A DNA stretch of 64,000 nt, from positions 310,001 through 374,000 of the forward strand of contig NZ_CAESCM010000001.1 in NCBI RefSeq assembly GCF_903166585.1, read 5' to 3'. The notes beneath the pieces are model-generated. The model was given only the letters and a program-made list of their open reading frames with translations, ran no database searches and was not told where the DNA came from. The stretch comes from Pedobacter ghigonis (GTDB lineage Bacteria > Bacteroidota > Bacteroidia > Sphingobacteriales > Sphingobacteriaceae). Below, piece by piece: positions 53,103 to 63,640 of this stretch (its first letter is position 1; every line of letters begins with the position of its first letter). The position numbers and the translations under genes were made by a program.

Positions 53103-56100
53103 TTAAAATTCGAGGTTTAAGCCCAGTACATATTGTTTGCTCAACGGATAACCTCCAGAACTATCGCGTCCAAGTGCCGTTACTGCTTCCGGATTAGGGC
53201 CAGAATAATTAGTTAAAAAGCCAAGGTTTTGCGCCGTAATGTATACGTTAGCGCGGTTGATTCCGAACTTGCTTGAAAAACTTTTGTTCAAAGTGTAATA
53301 AAGTTTAATGGAGTTCAGCTTAAAATAAGTTCCGTCTTCCTGGAAGAGTGTTTGTCCATAACGGAATGGATCGACAATTGATGCCCTGGTATAATCGAGT
53401 GGATTCGGGTAAATTCCATTATTTCCTACCCCTGTCCAATAACTGTATTGCGATAAAGGCACCAAATTTCCAAGTCTTGTAGGATTGTTAAAGTTTCTAA
53501 ACTGTGCTGCTAAAGCATTATTTAAAATATCCCTTACCAGGGTGAATGATCCATTTACTTCAACACTCCAGTTTTTATAGTTTAATAATGCACCTATACC
53601 GCCGGTAATTTGCGGTTGTGAGTTACCGGCCACCACTCTGTCATTTGCATCTAAAATATAATCGCCGTTTAAATCGGTATAAATAGGGTCGCCGGCTCTA
53701 AAGTAGTTCCTGATCCCCGTACCACCTGTTCTGTAACGCTTACCTGTCATCGGATCAAAAGGTACATCATCAGTGCTATTGTAAACACCTTTTGTATTAT
53801 ATAGAAAATTAGAAAGCGAATTTATACCCAGTCTGTAATATATGTCCTGTGCGAAATCCGGATCCAGAGCAATTAATTGTCTTGCACCATCGGGTAAGGC
53901 AGCCAAAACTTCCTTATTAATGGCTAAATTAGCATAGACATTGAGTTTAAAAGGACTGTTTGGATTTAAAGGCCTGGAGTTTAGCTGAAATTCCCAACCA
54001 TAGTTAACATTACTGGTTTCTACCGTGGTTACATTTGAGAAAGAGTTGATATTTGCAATTCCCTTTTCGCGGAAAATGTTATCAACCTGTTTGTAATAGG
54101 TATCAAAACTGAAGTTTAGTTTGTTTTTGAAAATACTAAAATCAAGTCCTGCATTTAAAGTTGTGTTTTTTGTTGGTTGTAAACTTAAGTTGGGTAAACG
54201 ACTCAGATCTATCACCACCGATTGGTTATTGCTATAGGTACCACCTCCAAAATACCGTCCGTATACATCATAAATACTTCCATTAGGCTGGATATTACTA
54301 CCGTAACTGAAACGGATATCGCCATAGTCCAACCAATGGTTTCCGGCTAGAAAGTTTTCTTTGTCAAAATTCCACTTTACCGAAACAGATGGATTTTTAA
54401 CATAGCCTGCCAATGGGCCATTGGTAGAAGTTCCATCAACACGGTAGTTAAAATCAATTACATATTTTTGTTTGTAGTTATAAGAAAACTGGCCTGCAAA
54501 TCCCACCGATCTGAAATCGCTGAAATTATCTAAAGTTCCACCTAAAGTTTGATTATAAGCCGGGTTATGGGTAATTGGGCCACGGATAAAGCTATTTATA
54601 GTACGGTCGTTTAGAATTGCATCTGCTTTAAAATTTGAGCTATTGATTTCTGTAAAAGCAAAAACACTAAAGTTATGTGCAGGCTCATTGGCTTTATCAT
54701 TTATGGTATAAACATAACTTAAGCTACTCCTGTTATACAATTTTGTAGAACGGTCATTGTACGAATAAAAATTAGCAAAACCACCATTAAGCGAAGCGGG
54801 TACAAAATTATCCCTGGTACCGGTAATGTTGGTGTAATTGATTACCGTACTCGCTTTAAAATTCTTTAATATTTCATAATCCAGCTGCACAACAGCAAAG
54901 GTGTTCAGGGTCTTGTTATCGTTGTCGCTTTCTGTAGCTCCCTGTACCTGGTTTACAGATGAATACAAAGATGGTGGCGGCAGTAAAGAGGATGAGCTCC
55001 CCCCCGTGGCCACCCCGGTGTTAAAGATACCGTTACCACTTCCTGTTTGCTGCCGTTGTACCGAGTTATTCAACTGGCCTAAAATTTTAAACTTACGGCT
55101 GGGATTGTAAGTCATGGTCGTATTTAAAATATACCTTGAATAGCCTGTATTTTGTTGAACACCATCCTCATCATATAAACCCAACGCAACTTTATAGTTA
55201 AAGGCAACATCTCCACCCGAGATGGATAAATTGTGATTTTGGTTATAGGTAGGCCTATAGAAATAGGATTGCCAATTGGTGGAGTTATTGTAATATGCAT
55301 TTAAGCTATCAGAAAGAAAATCAACTGCATTAATGGTACCTAATGCATGGTAGTAGGTAGAATCGTATTGCATAATCTGTCTTAATCGCATATTACGTTC
55401 TTCTACGCCCCCAATTACCGCTCTCAGCTGTGGCACGGTGCTTAAAAATGCAGATCCCTGATAGCGTACCACCGGCACTTTAGAACTACCTCTTTTTGTG
55501 GTAATTAAAATAACCCCATAAGCTCCACGAGAACCGTATAATGCAGTTGCTGCTGCATCTTTTAGTAATTGTATTTCTTCAATATCCTCTGCGGGAATCT
55601 GCGAGGCCGGCGAAGTACCTGGGCCTGCCTGTTGGAAGCCGTAAGAAAATGTCGAATTATCATCGACCGGCACGCCATCAATTACATACAATGGCGAGGT
55701 TGGCGTTAAGTACGCATTGTTACCCGATCCACTAACATTAATATTCGACAAGCCACGTACCTGAACCGATCCCCTGAAACCTGGTGCACCTGTATTGTTC
55801 TGGATATTTAAACCTGCAACCTTACCCTGCAAGAGCGAAATTGCATCGCCTGCTGGCTGTCCCTGGATTTCACTACCCGAAATCTTTACAATTGACCCGG
55901 TAGAGAGTGTTCTGGTTTTGGTTACATAACCTGCCGAAACCACCTCCACTGTTTTTAAATTATTGTTTAGCGGCTCTAAGGTAATGTTGATATTGCGCCT
56001 GTTGTTTACTTTAACAGTGATCGCCGCCATCCCTACATAACTGAATTTCAATTCCGCATTTCCAGCTACCGTTACCCTAAAATTTCCGTCATTATCGGTT

Positions 56101-56312
56101 TGGCCGATGACCTGGTTGCTAGCAACGAGTATAATGGTTACACCGGGGATGGTTTCTTTTTTTACTGAGCTGGCATCTATTACCTTGCCAGTAACTGCAA
56201 TTTTTTCCTGTGCCTGAACTTGGTTAAGCAAACCGATTAGCAGCACCATTAGGATTGCATAAAAATATTTCATCATGAATATATTTTGCTTAGTTTTTAA
56301 TCCTGTCTCCAT
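53103..56312 (-). CDS. SusC-family TonB-linked outer-membrane receptor
   Basis: This 1069-residue protein has a carboxypeptidase-regulatory-like domain (EKIAVTGKVIDASSVKKETI...) and a plug with TVEVVSAGYVTKTRTL, SPLYVIDGVPVDD and QLLKDAAATALYGSRGAYG, then the barrel ending LGLNLEF. The first codon overlaps the TAA of the preceding gene (TAATG), so translation may be coupled. However, the signal peptide proper starts at Met13/14 (MMKYFYAILMVLLIG), so a start at 56276 or 56273 is possible. It partners SusD at 51588. Confidence 0.93.
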   Translation of the reverse strand: METGLKTKQNIFMMKYFYAILMVLLIGLLNQVQAQEKIAVTGKVIDASSVKKETIPGVTIILVASNQVIGQTDNDGNFRVTVAGNAELKFSYVGMAAITVKVNNRRNINITLEPLNNNLKTVEVVSAGYVTKTRTLSTGSIVKISGSEIQGQPAGDAISLLQGKVAGLNIQNNTGAPGFRGSVQVRGLSNINVSGSGNNAYLTPTSPLYVIDGVPVDDNSTFSYGFQQAGPGTSPASQIPAEDIEEIQLLKDAAATALYGSRGAYGVILITTKRGSSKVPVVRYQGSAFLSTVPQLRAVIGGVEERNMRLRQIMQYDSTYYHALGTINAVDFLSDSLNAYYNNSTNWQSYFYRPTYNQNHNLSISGGDVAFNYKVALGLYDEDGVQQNTGYSRYILNTTMTYNPSRKFKILGQLNNSVQRQQTGSGNGIFNTGVATGGSSSSLLPPPSLYSSVNQVQGATESDNDNKTLNTFAVVQLDYEILKNFKASTVINYTNITGTRDNFVPASLNGGFANFYSYNDRSTKLYNRSSLSYVYTINDKANEPAHNFSVFAFTEINSSNFKADAILNDRTINSFIRGPITHNPAYNQTLGGTLDNFSDFRSVGFAGQFSYNYKQKYVIDFNYRVDGTSTNGPLAGYVKNPSVSVKWNFDKENFLAGNHWLDYGDIRFSYGSNIQPNGSIYDVYGRYFGGGTYSNNQSVVIDLSRLPNLSLQPTKNTTLNAGLDFSIFKNKLNFSFDTYYKQVDNIFREKGIANINSFSNVTTVETSNVNYGWEFQLNSRPLNPNSPFKLNVYANLAINKEVLAALPDGARQLIALDPDFAQDIYYRLGINSLSNFLYNTKGVYNSTDDVPFDPMTGKRYRTGGTGIRNYFRAGDPIYTDLNGDYILDANDRVVAGNSQPQITGGIGALLNYKNWSVEVNGSFTLVRDILNNALAAQFRNFNNPTRLGNLVPLSQYSYWTGVGNNGIYPNPLDYTRASIVDPFRYGQTLFQEDGTYFKLNSIKLYYTLNKSFSSKFGINRANVYITAQNLGFLTNYSGPNPEAVTALGRDSSGGYPLSKQYVLGLNLEF

Positions 56313-57343
56313 TAGTCGTTAACAAATTTTGGTTTCTCGGTTTTAAACCAGAAGATGATCTCCCAGTCGCCCTTTTCGTAAATATTATAGTTTAGCCCAA
56401 TGATTGATTTTTGCAATACATTTCCAAAACCAATTCGCTCGAACCTGAATAAAGAACTGGCCTGTGCGCCCGAACTGGTCGTGTATTTGGTTGGAAAATC
56501 ATTCAATGGGATAGGGTAAGCCACCTGATAGGTTACTTTTTCATTTGTTTTTACCATATTAAAACCGTGTACCACGTTATCCCATTGTGTTGTGGCAAAT
56601 TTATTGGGATCAATGGTACGGAAAAGGGTGTCTACGAATTTGAAAGTAATGGTATTACCAGGCCCTCCACTGACTTTGTTGAACAATACCTGTATATCTG
56701 AACTACCCAGAAAACGGTTGGTGCGCTCGCCACGGATATTGCTGATGACTGATGGATTAACTGAAGTTCTTACCTCTTGTCCTGTAATGGCATCAAAGTT
56801 CGAAGGCTCGTAAGGCCTTTCTCTAAAAGGCCTCAACCTCATTTTCTGGAAATATCTTTTACCGCCAGAATTAGACATTTCTACATCGAATACGTAACCT
56901 GAATCTGGCTGCGATTTCACGAAATCCGATTTAGCAGCATCCCACATCAAAAACTGACCTGAGTGCTCCCTGATTTCGAAAAGTTTGTGATTTTCGACCC
57001 CTCTTTTGGCCTCTATTTCTTCGAGCGATTTTTCGCTACCATCGTAAGCTTTTTTCCAAATTTTAACCGGAAAATAATCGGTAAGTTCAGGGGCGGATTC
57101 GCCATTGAACCTCCGCATGTTTACAATTTTAAAATTTAAGGGCAAAGATGATGTGCCCGGGTTAAAGTTTCCGCTAAAAAGGTTATTCCGGCCCAAAACA
57201 GGCTCATATACCGTTTTTGTAAACTGGGTATCTTTACTAAGAGAGAGCGCGTCATCAGGCAGATTTCGCTTGCAGCCTGCTAAAATTATTACCAGCAGCA
57301 TTAACAGATAATATAACTTTGATTGATATTTAACTAATTTCAT
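56312..57343 (-). CDS. DUF5007-like lipoprotein
   Basis: This 343-residue lipoprotein (Cys24 in LAGCKR) has no enzymatic motif I can see. The sequence has the feel of a mostly beta-sheet protein (LPLNFKIVNMRRFNG, GYVFDVEMSNSGGKRYF, GDWEIIFWFKTEKP). It matches my recollection of DUF5007 proteins, which occur between fasciclin and SusC genes in Sphingobacteriaceae clusters. It is probably a surface component that helps substrate binding. It starts four bases after the fasciclin gene and overlaps the next SusC start by one base. Confidence 0.65.
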   Translation of the reverse strand: MKLVKYQSKLYYLLMLLVIILAGCKRNLPDDALSLSKDTQFTKTVYEPVLGRNNLFSGNFNPGTSSLPLNFKIVNMRRFNGESAPELTDYFPVKIWKKAYDGSEKSLEEIEAKRGVENHKLFEIREHSGQFLMWDAAKSDFVKSQPDSGYVFDVEMSNSGGKRYFQKMRLRPFRERPYEPSNFDAITGQEVRTSVNPSVISNIRGERTNRFLGSSDIQVLFNKVSGGPGNTITFKFVDTLFRTIDPNKFATTQWDNVVHGFNMVKTNEKVTYQVAYPIPLNDFPTKYTTSSGAQASSLFRFERIGFGNVLQKSIIGLNYNIYEKGDWEIIFWFKTEKPKFVND

Positions 57344-57347
57344 TGCA

Positions 57348-58016
57348 TTATTTGTTTAATTTGGTAGTAAAATCGCCAAAACCGAAAATGTGAGTCGGGC
57401 TTAAAATATTAATGATTCCATTACTGGTTTTGATGTTTACCGCATTGGTTACAGTTCTTTGCCAGTTGGTTTTTACGGTAAGGTTTTTAGGATCGGAAAA
57501 AGTAACGCTCACCGGCCCACCACCCTGATAGCCTGATGCGTTTTGTTTCTGATATTGGATATGCATCTGATACTTGAATTTGATCGAGCTTGCATAAGAG
57601 CCATCAAGGAAAGGCCTATAAAAATCGGTTGTGTTCCTACCAGCTATGATATACTTATCCATCATGATCTCCAACTCTGTTAGGTCAGCATTTTCTAAAG
57701 TCACCGCCGCTTTACCCTGTTCAGTTCTAACCTGATTAAGTTCATAAAGTGCAGCCGCAAAATTATCGTTGGTGGGTGCAAAAAGGGTTACCTTACTATC
57801 GCTAAGTGCTGTCTTTAAATCGGGAGTTCTATTCAATACCATCAACAGCGAACTGAATGTAGTTTGCTGGGTTTCCAGATACTGAACCACATTGCCGTTA
57901 AATTCAGTTATTTCGTTCTGATAGTCGCGGTATGGCGAATCTTTTTTACATGAGGACCAAACCAGGCAGGCCATCATCACTACTAATAAGTGTTTTATTC
58001 TGATATTTAATTTCAT
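57348..58016 (-). CDS. Fasciclin-domain lipoprotein
   Basis: This 222-residue lipoprotein (Cys23 in WSSCKK) has one FAS1 domain: NVVQYLETQQTTFSSLLMVLNRTPDLKTAL, VTLFAPTNDNFAAAL, and the C-terminal NGIINILSPTHIFG. It is a paralogue of the protein at 50824. Its place after SusD and before the DUF5007-like gene repeats the cluster pattern, and the gaps are 11 and 4 bases. It likely has an adhesive or substrate-binding role at the cell surface. Confidence 0.85.
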   Translation of the reverse strand: MKLNIRIKHLLVVMMACLVWSSCKKDSPYRDYQNEITEFNGNVVQYLETQQTTFSSLLMVLNRTPDLKTALSDSKVTLFAPTNDNFAAALYELNQVRTEQGKAAVTLENADLTELEIMMDKYIIAGRNTTDFYRPFLDGSYASSIKFKYQMHIQYQKQNASGYQGGGPVSVTFSDPKNLTVKTNWQRTVTNAVNIKTSNGIINILSPTHIFGFGDFTTKLNK

Positions 58017-58027
58017 TGATATGCTAG

Positions 58028-59653
58028 TTATTGCCAGAAATTATTTTGTGTAATGTTTGGGTTGGCATTGATTACATCCTGCGAAACCGGCCAATAGATT
58101 GCCCCTGCGCTTTCGGCCTGTGCAAAACTTAGCGGCTGCCCGTTCTTGGTAATAAAGGTGCCAGCGGTTCTCTTAATTCTATTGTAGCGTACCAGATCAT
58201 ACCATCTCCAGCCCTCCCCCATTAATTCTCTCCTTCTTTCAGCAAAGATTTCGTTAATTAAATCTTTAGTTGAGCCATCGGGATACGGAATGTATCCCCT
58301 AAGTGCTGCTGCTTTGTTTAGGGCCGCAATGGCATTATCTCTTTGTCCCATTACTGCAAGAGCTTCGGCCCTTAAAAGTGTAATTTCCTCTAATCGTGTA
58401 AATAATACAGCCGATGAGAATACAGCATAATCACTGGTATTTGCCACTGCCTCAATAATCTTGATTTTACTGAACATAGGCCGCTGTGTACCATACTGTA
58501 TAAAATAATTTTCTCTGTATAAGCCAGTCTGCGGATCTATGCTAAACCTTAAATCAGCAGGATTGGTAAAAATGCGGCGGATACTATCTTTAGGGACGTA
58601 AATCTCTGGCTGCGCTTTGGGCACAAATGGGGCAGCTAAGGTCAACTGCTCAATGTGGCCATTGGCAGATGAATACCCATAACCATATTCAAAAGCAAAA
58701 CCAACCAACTGGGTTGCGCGTTTATATGCAAATGGATTAACCTGCTGGGTTTCATTAGTGCGTACGTTTAAGGTAAGTTCATTAATAGTCAGGTACCTGC
58801 AATTATAAGTAGTCACCCCTGGTTCTACCAACTGGGTATAATTATCCAATACAAACTTGGTATAGATATCTGTTTCCAGATAGTTTTGCTGCCAGGCAGT
58901 AACATGTGCCAGCAGACAATAAACTGAAATTCTGGTCATCAATGTGCCATACCAATTTGGATCGGTACTTACAGTAAGGCCGTAGTAAGCGCCTGGAAGA
59001 ATTACATCCGAACCACCATACCTAAAGGGTACCACCTGTGCCGCAGCCAATAATTCCGTTTTACAGAACGACAACACTTTTTCTTTGGAAGCTCTTGGTG
59101 CTTTTATAAAGTCACCATCGTGGGTAGAAGTAAGCAAGGGCACATCGCCCCAGATCCGTACCATGTAGAAATATGCAAAAGCACGCAAAGCCCTGGCCTG
59201 AGCAATATCCACGTTGTTATTTGCTAGGGTGTATCGATTATCTAGTTTGGCTATTTGCGAGGAACGCTCTATAAATATGGTTGTCGCATTTACTACCGCG
59301 TAAAATCTTCTCCAGTTGGTAATGTTATTAATTACTGGGTAAGAAGCGTTCAGCCTTCCTTCTACGATGGCCTGCAAATCGGCACGGTTGATTGAAGCGA
59401 AATCGCCGTTTCTTAAATCCCCCATTAACCAGTGGCCGTTATCCGAGGCCAATGCATTACGCATTAAAGCATACATACCAATTAAATTTGCTTTGGCATC
59501 ATCAATGGTTTTCCACGAATCGGTTTCTTTCTGTAGCCTTGTAGATTGCGTATCATCAATCTTCTTACACGCGCCACCGATTAATACCAGCATCAGTACA
59601 AAGACAACAGCGCTTTTGTGGTAAATTCTATTATGTTTTAAATTAAATGTCAT
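58028..59653 (-). CDS. RagB/SusD-family lipoprotein
   Basis: This 541-residue lipoprotein (Cys29 in GGACKK) has a TPR-rich body, a C-terminal RRRELMGEGWRWYDLVRYNRIKR block and a QNNFWQ end, all typical of SusD. It lies 16 bases downstream of the first SusC gene of the operon and forms its lid. The N-terminal region before the hydrophobic stretch is unusually long for a lipoprotein signal (about 12 residues), so a later start is possible, but no Met lies before the hydrophobic core. Confidence 0.92.
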   Translation of the reverse strand: MTFNLKHNRIYHKSAVVFVLMLVLIGGACKKIDDTQSTRLQKETDSWKTIDDAKANLIGMYALMRNALASDNGHWLMGDLRNGDFASINRADLQAIVEGRLNASYPVINNITNWRRFYAVVNATTIFIERSSQIAKLDNRYTLANNNVDIAQARALRAFAYFYMVRIWGDVPLLTSTHDGDFIKAPRASKEKVLSFCKTELLAAAQVVPFRYGGSDVILPGAYYGLTVSTDPNWYGTLMTRISVYCLLAHVTAWQQNYLETDIYTKFVLDNYTQLVEPGVTTYNCRYLTINELTLNVRTNETQQVNPFAYKRATQLVGFAFEYGYGYSSANGHIEQLTLAAPFVPKAQPEIYVPKDSIRRIFTNPADLRFSIDPQTGLYRENYFIQYGTQRPMFSKIKIIEAVANTSDYAVFSSAVLFTRLEEITLLRAEALAVMGQRDNAIAALNKAAALRGYIPYPDGSTKDLINEIFAERRRELMGEGWRWYDLVRYNRIKRTAGTFITKNGQPLSFAQAESAGAIYWPVSQDVINANPNITQNNFWQ

Positions 59654-59669
59654 GATTTCTTAATATCGA

Positions 59670-62639
59670 TTATAAATCAAGTTTAAAGCCCAATACAAAT
59701 GTTGTTGGGATATTGATATTTGCACCATCGTACATCCCGTTATAGTTTACCAATTCCGGATCTACACCGGAGAAATTGGTTAGGGTAAGCAAGTTTGTTC
59801 CGGTTGCATATAGATAAGCTCTCTTTATGGTAGATTTCTTTTTAAGCATACCGGTAAAATCATATCCAATAGTTACAGACCTCAGTTTGGCATATGAGGC
59901 GTTTTCCAAAAACAAATCCTGATCTTCACGGTAAGGCACTACAGAACTGAAAGGATTGTAGATTGGATAGGTTTTAGCATCATCAAAAGATTGCCATGCT
60001 GTAATTTCTCTAACTGAGGTGATGTTGTTTGCGGATTCCCGGTTAATAAAATCATATCGGGCAGCATCATATTGGTTTATCGCTTTTTGCCCAAGTGCAA
60101 AAAATATATTGAAATTAACATCGATTTTTTTATAGCTGAAGCTGTTGCTCCAACCACCAATAACTTTTGGCAACCGGTCACCAGTAATTACTTTATCATT
60201 GATATCAATATGGTAATCATTATTATAATCCACCCACCTCGGGTCGCCTGCTTTTAAGGTAATCCCATTGAAAGTCATTTTCTGTCCCGTGGCAGGATTG
60301 ACAGGAACCTCTGCATCGGTATTATAGATACCATTATTGCTATACAACCAGTATGCGCTTGACGATGCCCCGACTTTTAATTTATTATTCTGATAAATCA
60401 ACTCATCCAGGCCATTCGGCAATGCTCCAACTTTGTTCTTATTATAATTAATATTAAATCCAGTCGACCAGCTAAACCCATGTTTATTTTGTACAGGGGT
60501 ACCGTTAATCAAGGCTTCGACACCCCTGTTATTGATTGTCAAACCCGATTTATACTCCGTAATATAACCTAACTCCTGTGGCACCGGTAAATTGATCACC
60601 TGTCGTTTATCCTCGCGGTTATATACGCTAAACGCGGCGCTCAACCGACCTTTGAGCATTGTAGCAGAAAGTGTGATGTTTGTGCGATCGGAAATGGGTA
60701 AAGGAATATTATACCCAACATAACCCGTTCCATAAGGGCGGGCCACCCCTATAAAGGTGCCATAACCTGGCAAGGTAGGCTCATCCGCCCAGCCATTAAC
60801 AGTTGTATATTGAGGTCCCGCGGCAAAACGGTCGTCAATGAATGGGCGCACAGTGCGGCCCCATCCTGCGTTCAGATCCAGGGCGTTGAAGAATCTGTTT
60901 TTTGACAAAAACTGATTTTTAATGTTCCAGCTTCCGCTGAATGATGGAGCAAATAACCAGCGACTATCTGGCTGTCCGTTTGATGAACCATCACGGCGCA
61001 AAATGGCATCAAAACTTAGCAGGTTCTTATATTTATACTCTCCACTTGCATAGAGTGAAAACAAGCTACTGCGCTCTTTGTCTAAAAATCTGAAAACATA
61101 GAAGTCGCCGTAAGCATTTAAATAATCACTATTGCCAGAATTGCCGTTTACCTGAATAATTTTGATAAAATCATTTGGACCATTGTAACCCCTAGCATAA
61201 TTATATTTATAGACGTCAGATTGGAATGATTGTCCTAGATCGGCCTTTAACTGATGATCAGGAATGCCCAAATCGAATTGATACGAAATGCGGTTATCCA
61301 CGATTAACCTCTGGTTGTAACCAAAATAATTCGATACATAACTTATTCCTGCCAGCAATGTTGAGGGTAAAAAAACATCTCTGATACCTTCGGTATAATC
61401 ACCGGATAAGGATGTAGTCAATGTTAAGCGGTTTAATTTAGCATTCAGTATCAGGTTGCCATTTATACCGGTGGTTCTATTTAGGTCAGTACTGCCATCC
61501 ACTATACTAAGGTAAGCACCATAGCTATCCGAATTTGGGGATAATGGATTAGATAAATCGGGTATATACTGGGTTTCGGCAAAACGGTCGCGTAAGCTAC
61601 TGTTTCGATTGCGATCAAGCCTGATCGCATTGATAGCGCTCGATACGGTTAACCATTTAAAGGGTGCCATATTGATCCCAACGGATAAATTATAACGACC
61701 AAGTTTAGTATTATCGGCATTTCCGGCATCTTGAGTTGCTGAACCGTAAAATCTAAAATTGGCTCGTTCAGAGCCACCTGTAATACCCAGGTTAGCATTA
61801 TAGATGGGTGAGGTTTGATAATATTGTTTATCCCAGTTTGATGGCCCAAAATAGTCCAGGTTGGTTGAATCTCTTAAATAACTGGCATAGGTATTGTAAT
61901 TTGCAGCGCTGGCATATTTCTGGTAGAAGGGTCTTCTGAAGTTATTATCATAAACACCATTGGTTGGGGCTACCGCTGGAGGGGTTACATAGCCAAAATA
62001 AGAATTAAAACTGATGTCGCGTGAACCACTTTTTGCACCTTTTGTAGTAATATAAATTGCTCCATTTGCAGCATTCGGGCCGAGTTTAGCCAATTCATAT
62101 GGATCTTTGATTACGACAATAGAAGCAATGTTATCGATATTAATCTGAGATAAAAGGTTGTTCGCAGGTCCGATGCGCGTATAATCATATTTTTGCACAT
62201 CGTATGCAAACGGATGATCCTGGGCAAGTGGCACACCGTTGAGGTAAACAGCTGGCTGTAATGCATACATATCCTTTTTACTGAATAATAGTGAAGAGGG
62301 TCCCTGAACTATTACGCTCTGTTCGGTTCCAGGCTCGCCAGATGTTTCCTGAATGTACACACCAGCAAGATTGCCCTTTACAATTTGTTGTAGTGAAGTA
62401 TTTGGAACATGCTTTACCCTAGCTAAATCAAGAGTATCTCTCAATTTATTGAACTTGAGGAGAGATTTCATCATCTCACCTATTGTATCTGTTTGTTTGG
62501 CTTTCTTTGTGGTATCCTGCTGCTGAATATGGTAGCCATTAACCATAAGAGCCTCCCTGTTCGGGCTGGCAAACGCCATAGAAAGTCCAAAAACAGATAA
62601 AAACAAGACACATATAATGCTTGTAGAAATTTTAACCAT
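59670..62639 (-). CDS. SusC-family receptor lacking the usual N-terminal beta domain
   Basis: This 989-residue protein has a signal peptide (MVKISTSIICVLFLSVFGLSM). In place of the carboxypeptidase-regulatory-like domain there is a short linker (TTKKAKQTDTIGEMMKSLLKF). The plug follows directly: LQQIVKGNLAGVYIQETSGEPG, AVYLNGVPLAQDHPF and VVIKDPYELAKLGPNAANGAIYITTKG. The barrel ends VLGFKLDL. The plug is diverged: the DASA motif is DPYE and the DG of the TBDT loop is NG. It is the first gene of the eleven-gene operon. Confidence 0.9.
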   Translation of the reverse strand: MVKISTSIICVLFLSVFGLSMAFASPNREALMVNGYHIQQQDTTKKAKQTDTIGEMMKSLLKFNKLRDTLDLARVKHVPNTSLQQIVKGNLAGVYIQETSGEPGTEQSVIVQGPSSLLFSKKDMYALQPAVYLNGVPLAQDHPFAYDVQKYDYTRIGPANNLLSQINIDNIASIVVIKDPYELAKLGPNAANGAIYITTKGAKSGSRDISFNSYFGYVTPPAVAPTNGVYDNNFRRPFYQKYASAANYNTYASYLRDSTNLDYFGPSNWDKQYYQTSPIYNANLGITGGSERANFRFYGSATQDAGNADNTKLGRYNLSVGINMAPFKWLTVSSAINAIRLDRNRNSSLRDRFAETQYIPDLSNPLSPNSDSYGAYLSIVDGSTDLNRTTGINGNLILNAKLNRLTLTTSLSGDYTEGIRDVFLPSTLLAGISYVSNYFGYNQRLIVDNRISYQFDLGIPDHQLKADLGQSFQSDVYKYNYARGYNGPNDFIKIIQVNGNSGNSDYLNAYGDFYVFRFLDKERSSLFSLYASGEYKYKNLLSFDAILRRDGSSNGQPDSRWLFAPSFSGSWNIKNQFLSKNRFFNALDLNAGWGRTVRPFIDDRFAAGPQYTTVNGWADEPTLPGYGTFIGVARPYGTGYVGYNIPLPISDRTNITLSATMLKGRLSAAFSVYNREDKRQVINLPVPQELGYITEYKSGLTINNRGVEALINGTPVQNKHGFSWSTGFNINYNKNKVGALPNGLDELIYQNNKLKVGASSSAYWLYSNNGIYNTDAEVPVNPATGQKMTFNGITLKAGDPRWVDYNNDYHIDINDKVITGDRLPKVIGGWSNSFSYKKIDVNFNIFFALGQKAINQYDAARYDFINRESANNITSVREITAWQSFDDAKTYPIYNPFSSVVPYREDQDLFLENASYAKLRSVTIGYDFTGMLKKKSTIKRAYLYATGTNLLTLTNFSGVDPELVNYNGMYDGANINIPTTFVLGFKLDL

Positions 62640-63640
62640 TTTAAATAAAATTTAATATTAAAAATTTTGATTGTGTAGATAATACCTCTACCTAAATACG
62701 GAGCTTGTTAACCTAAGCATCCCCAGCTGGTGATAGCGTTCTCCATGGCAGAATGATGTCCGATCATCTATGGTCGCAATGAAGCAATTGAACTGATTGA
62801 AAGCAGGTCTGGTAGAGACCGGCTTGAAGCGTAATTTTTCATCATATAATTATTTTGTTGAGTTGGTTATGCATTCCCTAATAAAAGCTTATTTCTTACT
62901 ACTGTCGCGATACAAAAGATTTGGTTCTTAATCTTCACCTAGTATTTAAACTAAACAAAGTTAACTTATACTAAACATCAAAACGGTTAGTTTTTAACTG
63001 ATTTTGGCAATATTTTAGCATTATCTATCAGTCTTGCTAATTGTAGAATTTCTGACACCTTTGATAATGGCTATGTATTTCACCTGAGCCATAGCTATGC
63101 TTATTATCTCGTTTTGCTTTCGATAAAGTTATATTCAGGAAAAAATAAATAGATCAAACTGCCGATACAAAGTGGTTTCAAAACTCTGTACTACTAACTA
63201 ATTAAAATTCAACAAATTAAAAGTATTGAAAATCAAAAAATGGATCGAATAAAGAAAGACAACCTGCTGGATATAAATTCTATGTTAAAAAAATAGCTGT
63301 CAGGTTTGATAGTCTTTCTTCTTATCTCTTTATGATTGATAAACAGCTTAGCTAAGATTAAATATGCAAGACGTATGTTTTGAAACGATGTCGAGCTAAA
63401 TTCTGTGAGGATTGTAAAAAACTAAAAAGAATCTTGTTTTAAGCTCGGTCTTGTCGAATACCAAATTAAATTATCAAAATCCGACTTCTTGTTGAAATAC
63501 ACAACCTTGGTAAACTTTGTTTAAATCATCGACAGGCAGTATGTAAATTACGGATTTTGGCAAAAATGAGGAAGAACCAACTTTTCTATAAGAGAGTCCG
63601 TCAATCACCTAGTATCTTCAATGTACCGAGATTTGCATTT
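62640..63640. other. Upstream region of the eleven-gene operon, no gene seen
   Basis: About 1 kb, AT-rich, without a supported gene. It should hold the promoter and a long leader of the leftward operon. A small inverted repeat, GGTCT/AGACC, lies at about 62807-62820. Confidence 0.45.
62956..62963 (-). promoter_or_regulatory. Candidate -7 box of the eleven-gene operon
   Basis: On the minus strand TAACTTTG matches TAnnTTTG, about 317 bases before the start at 62639. A TTG (62981-62979) is 15 bases upstream, shorter than the usual spacing, so the call is weak. Confidence 0.3.
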
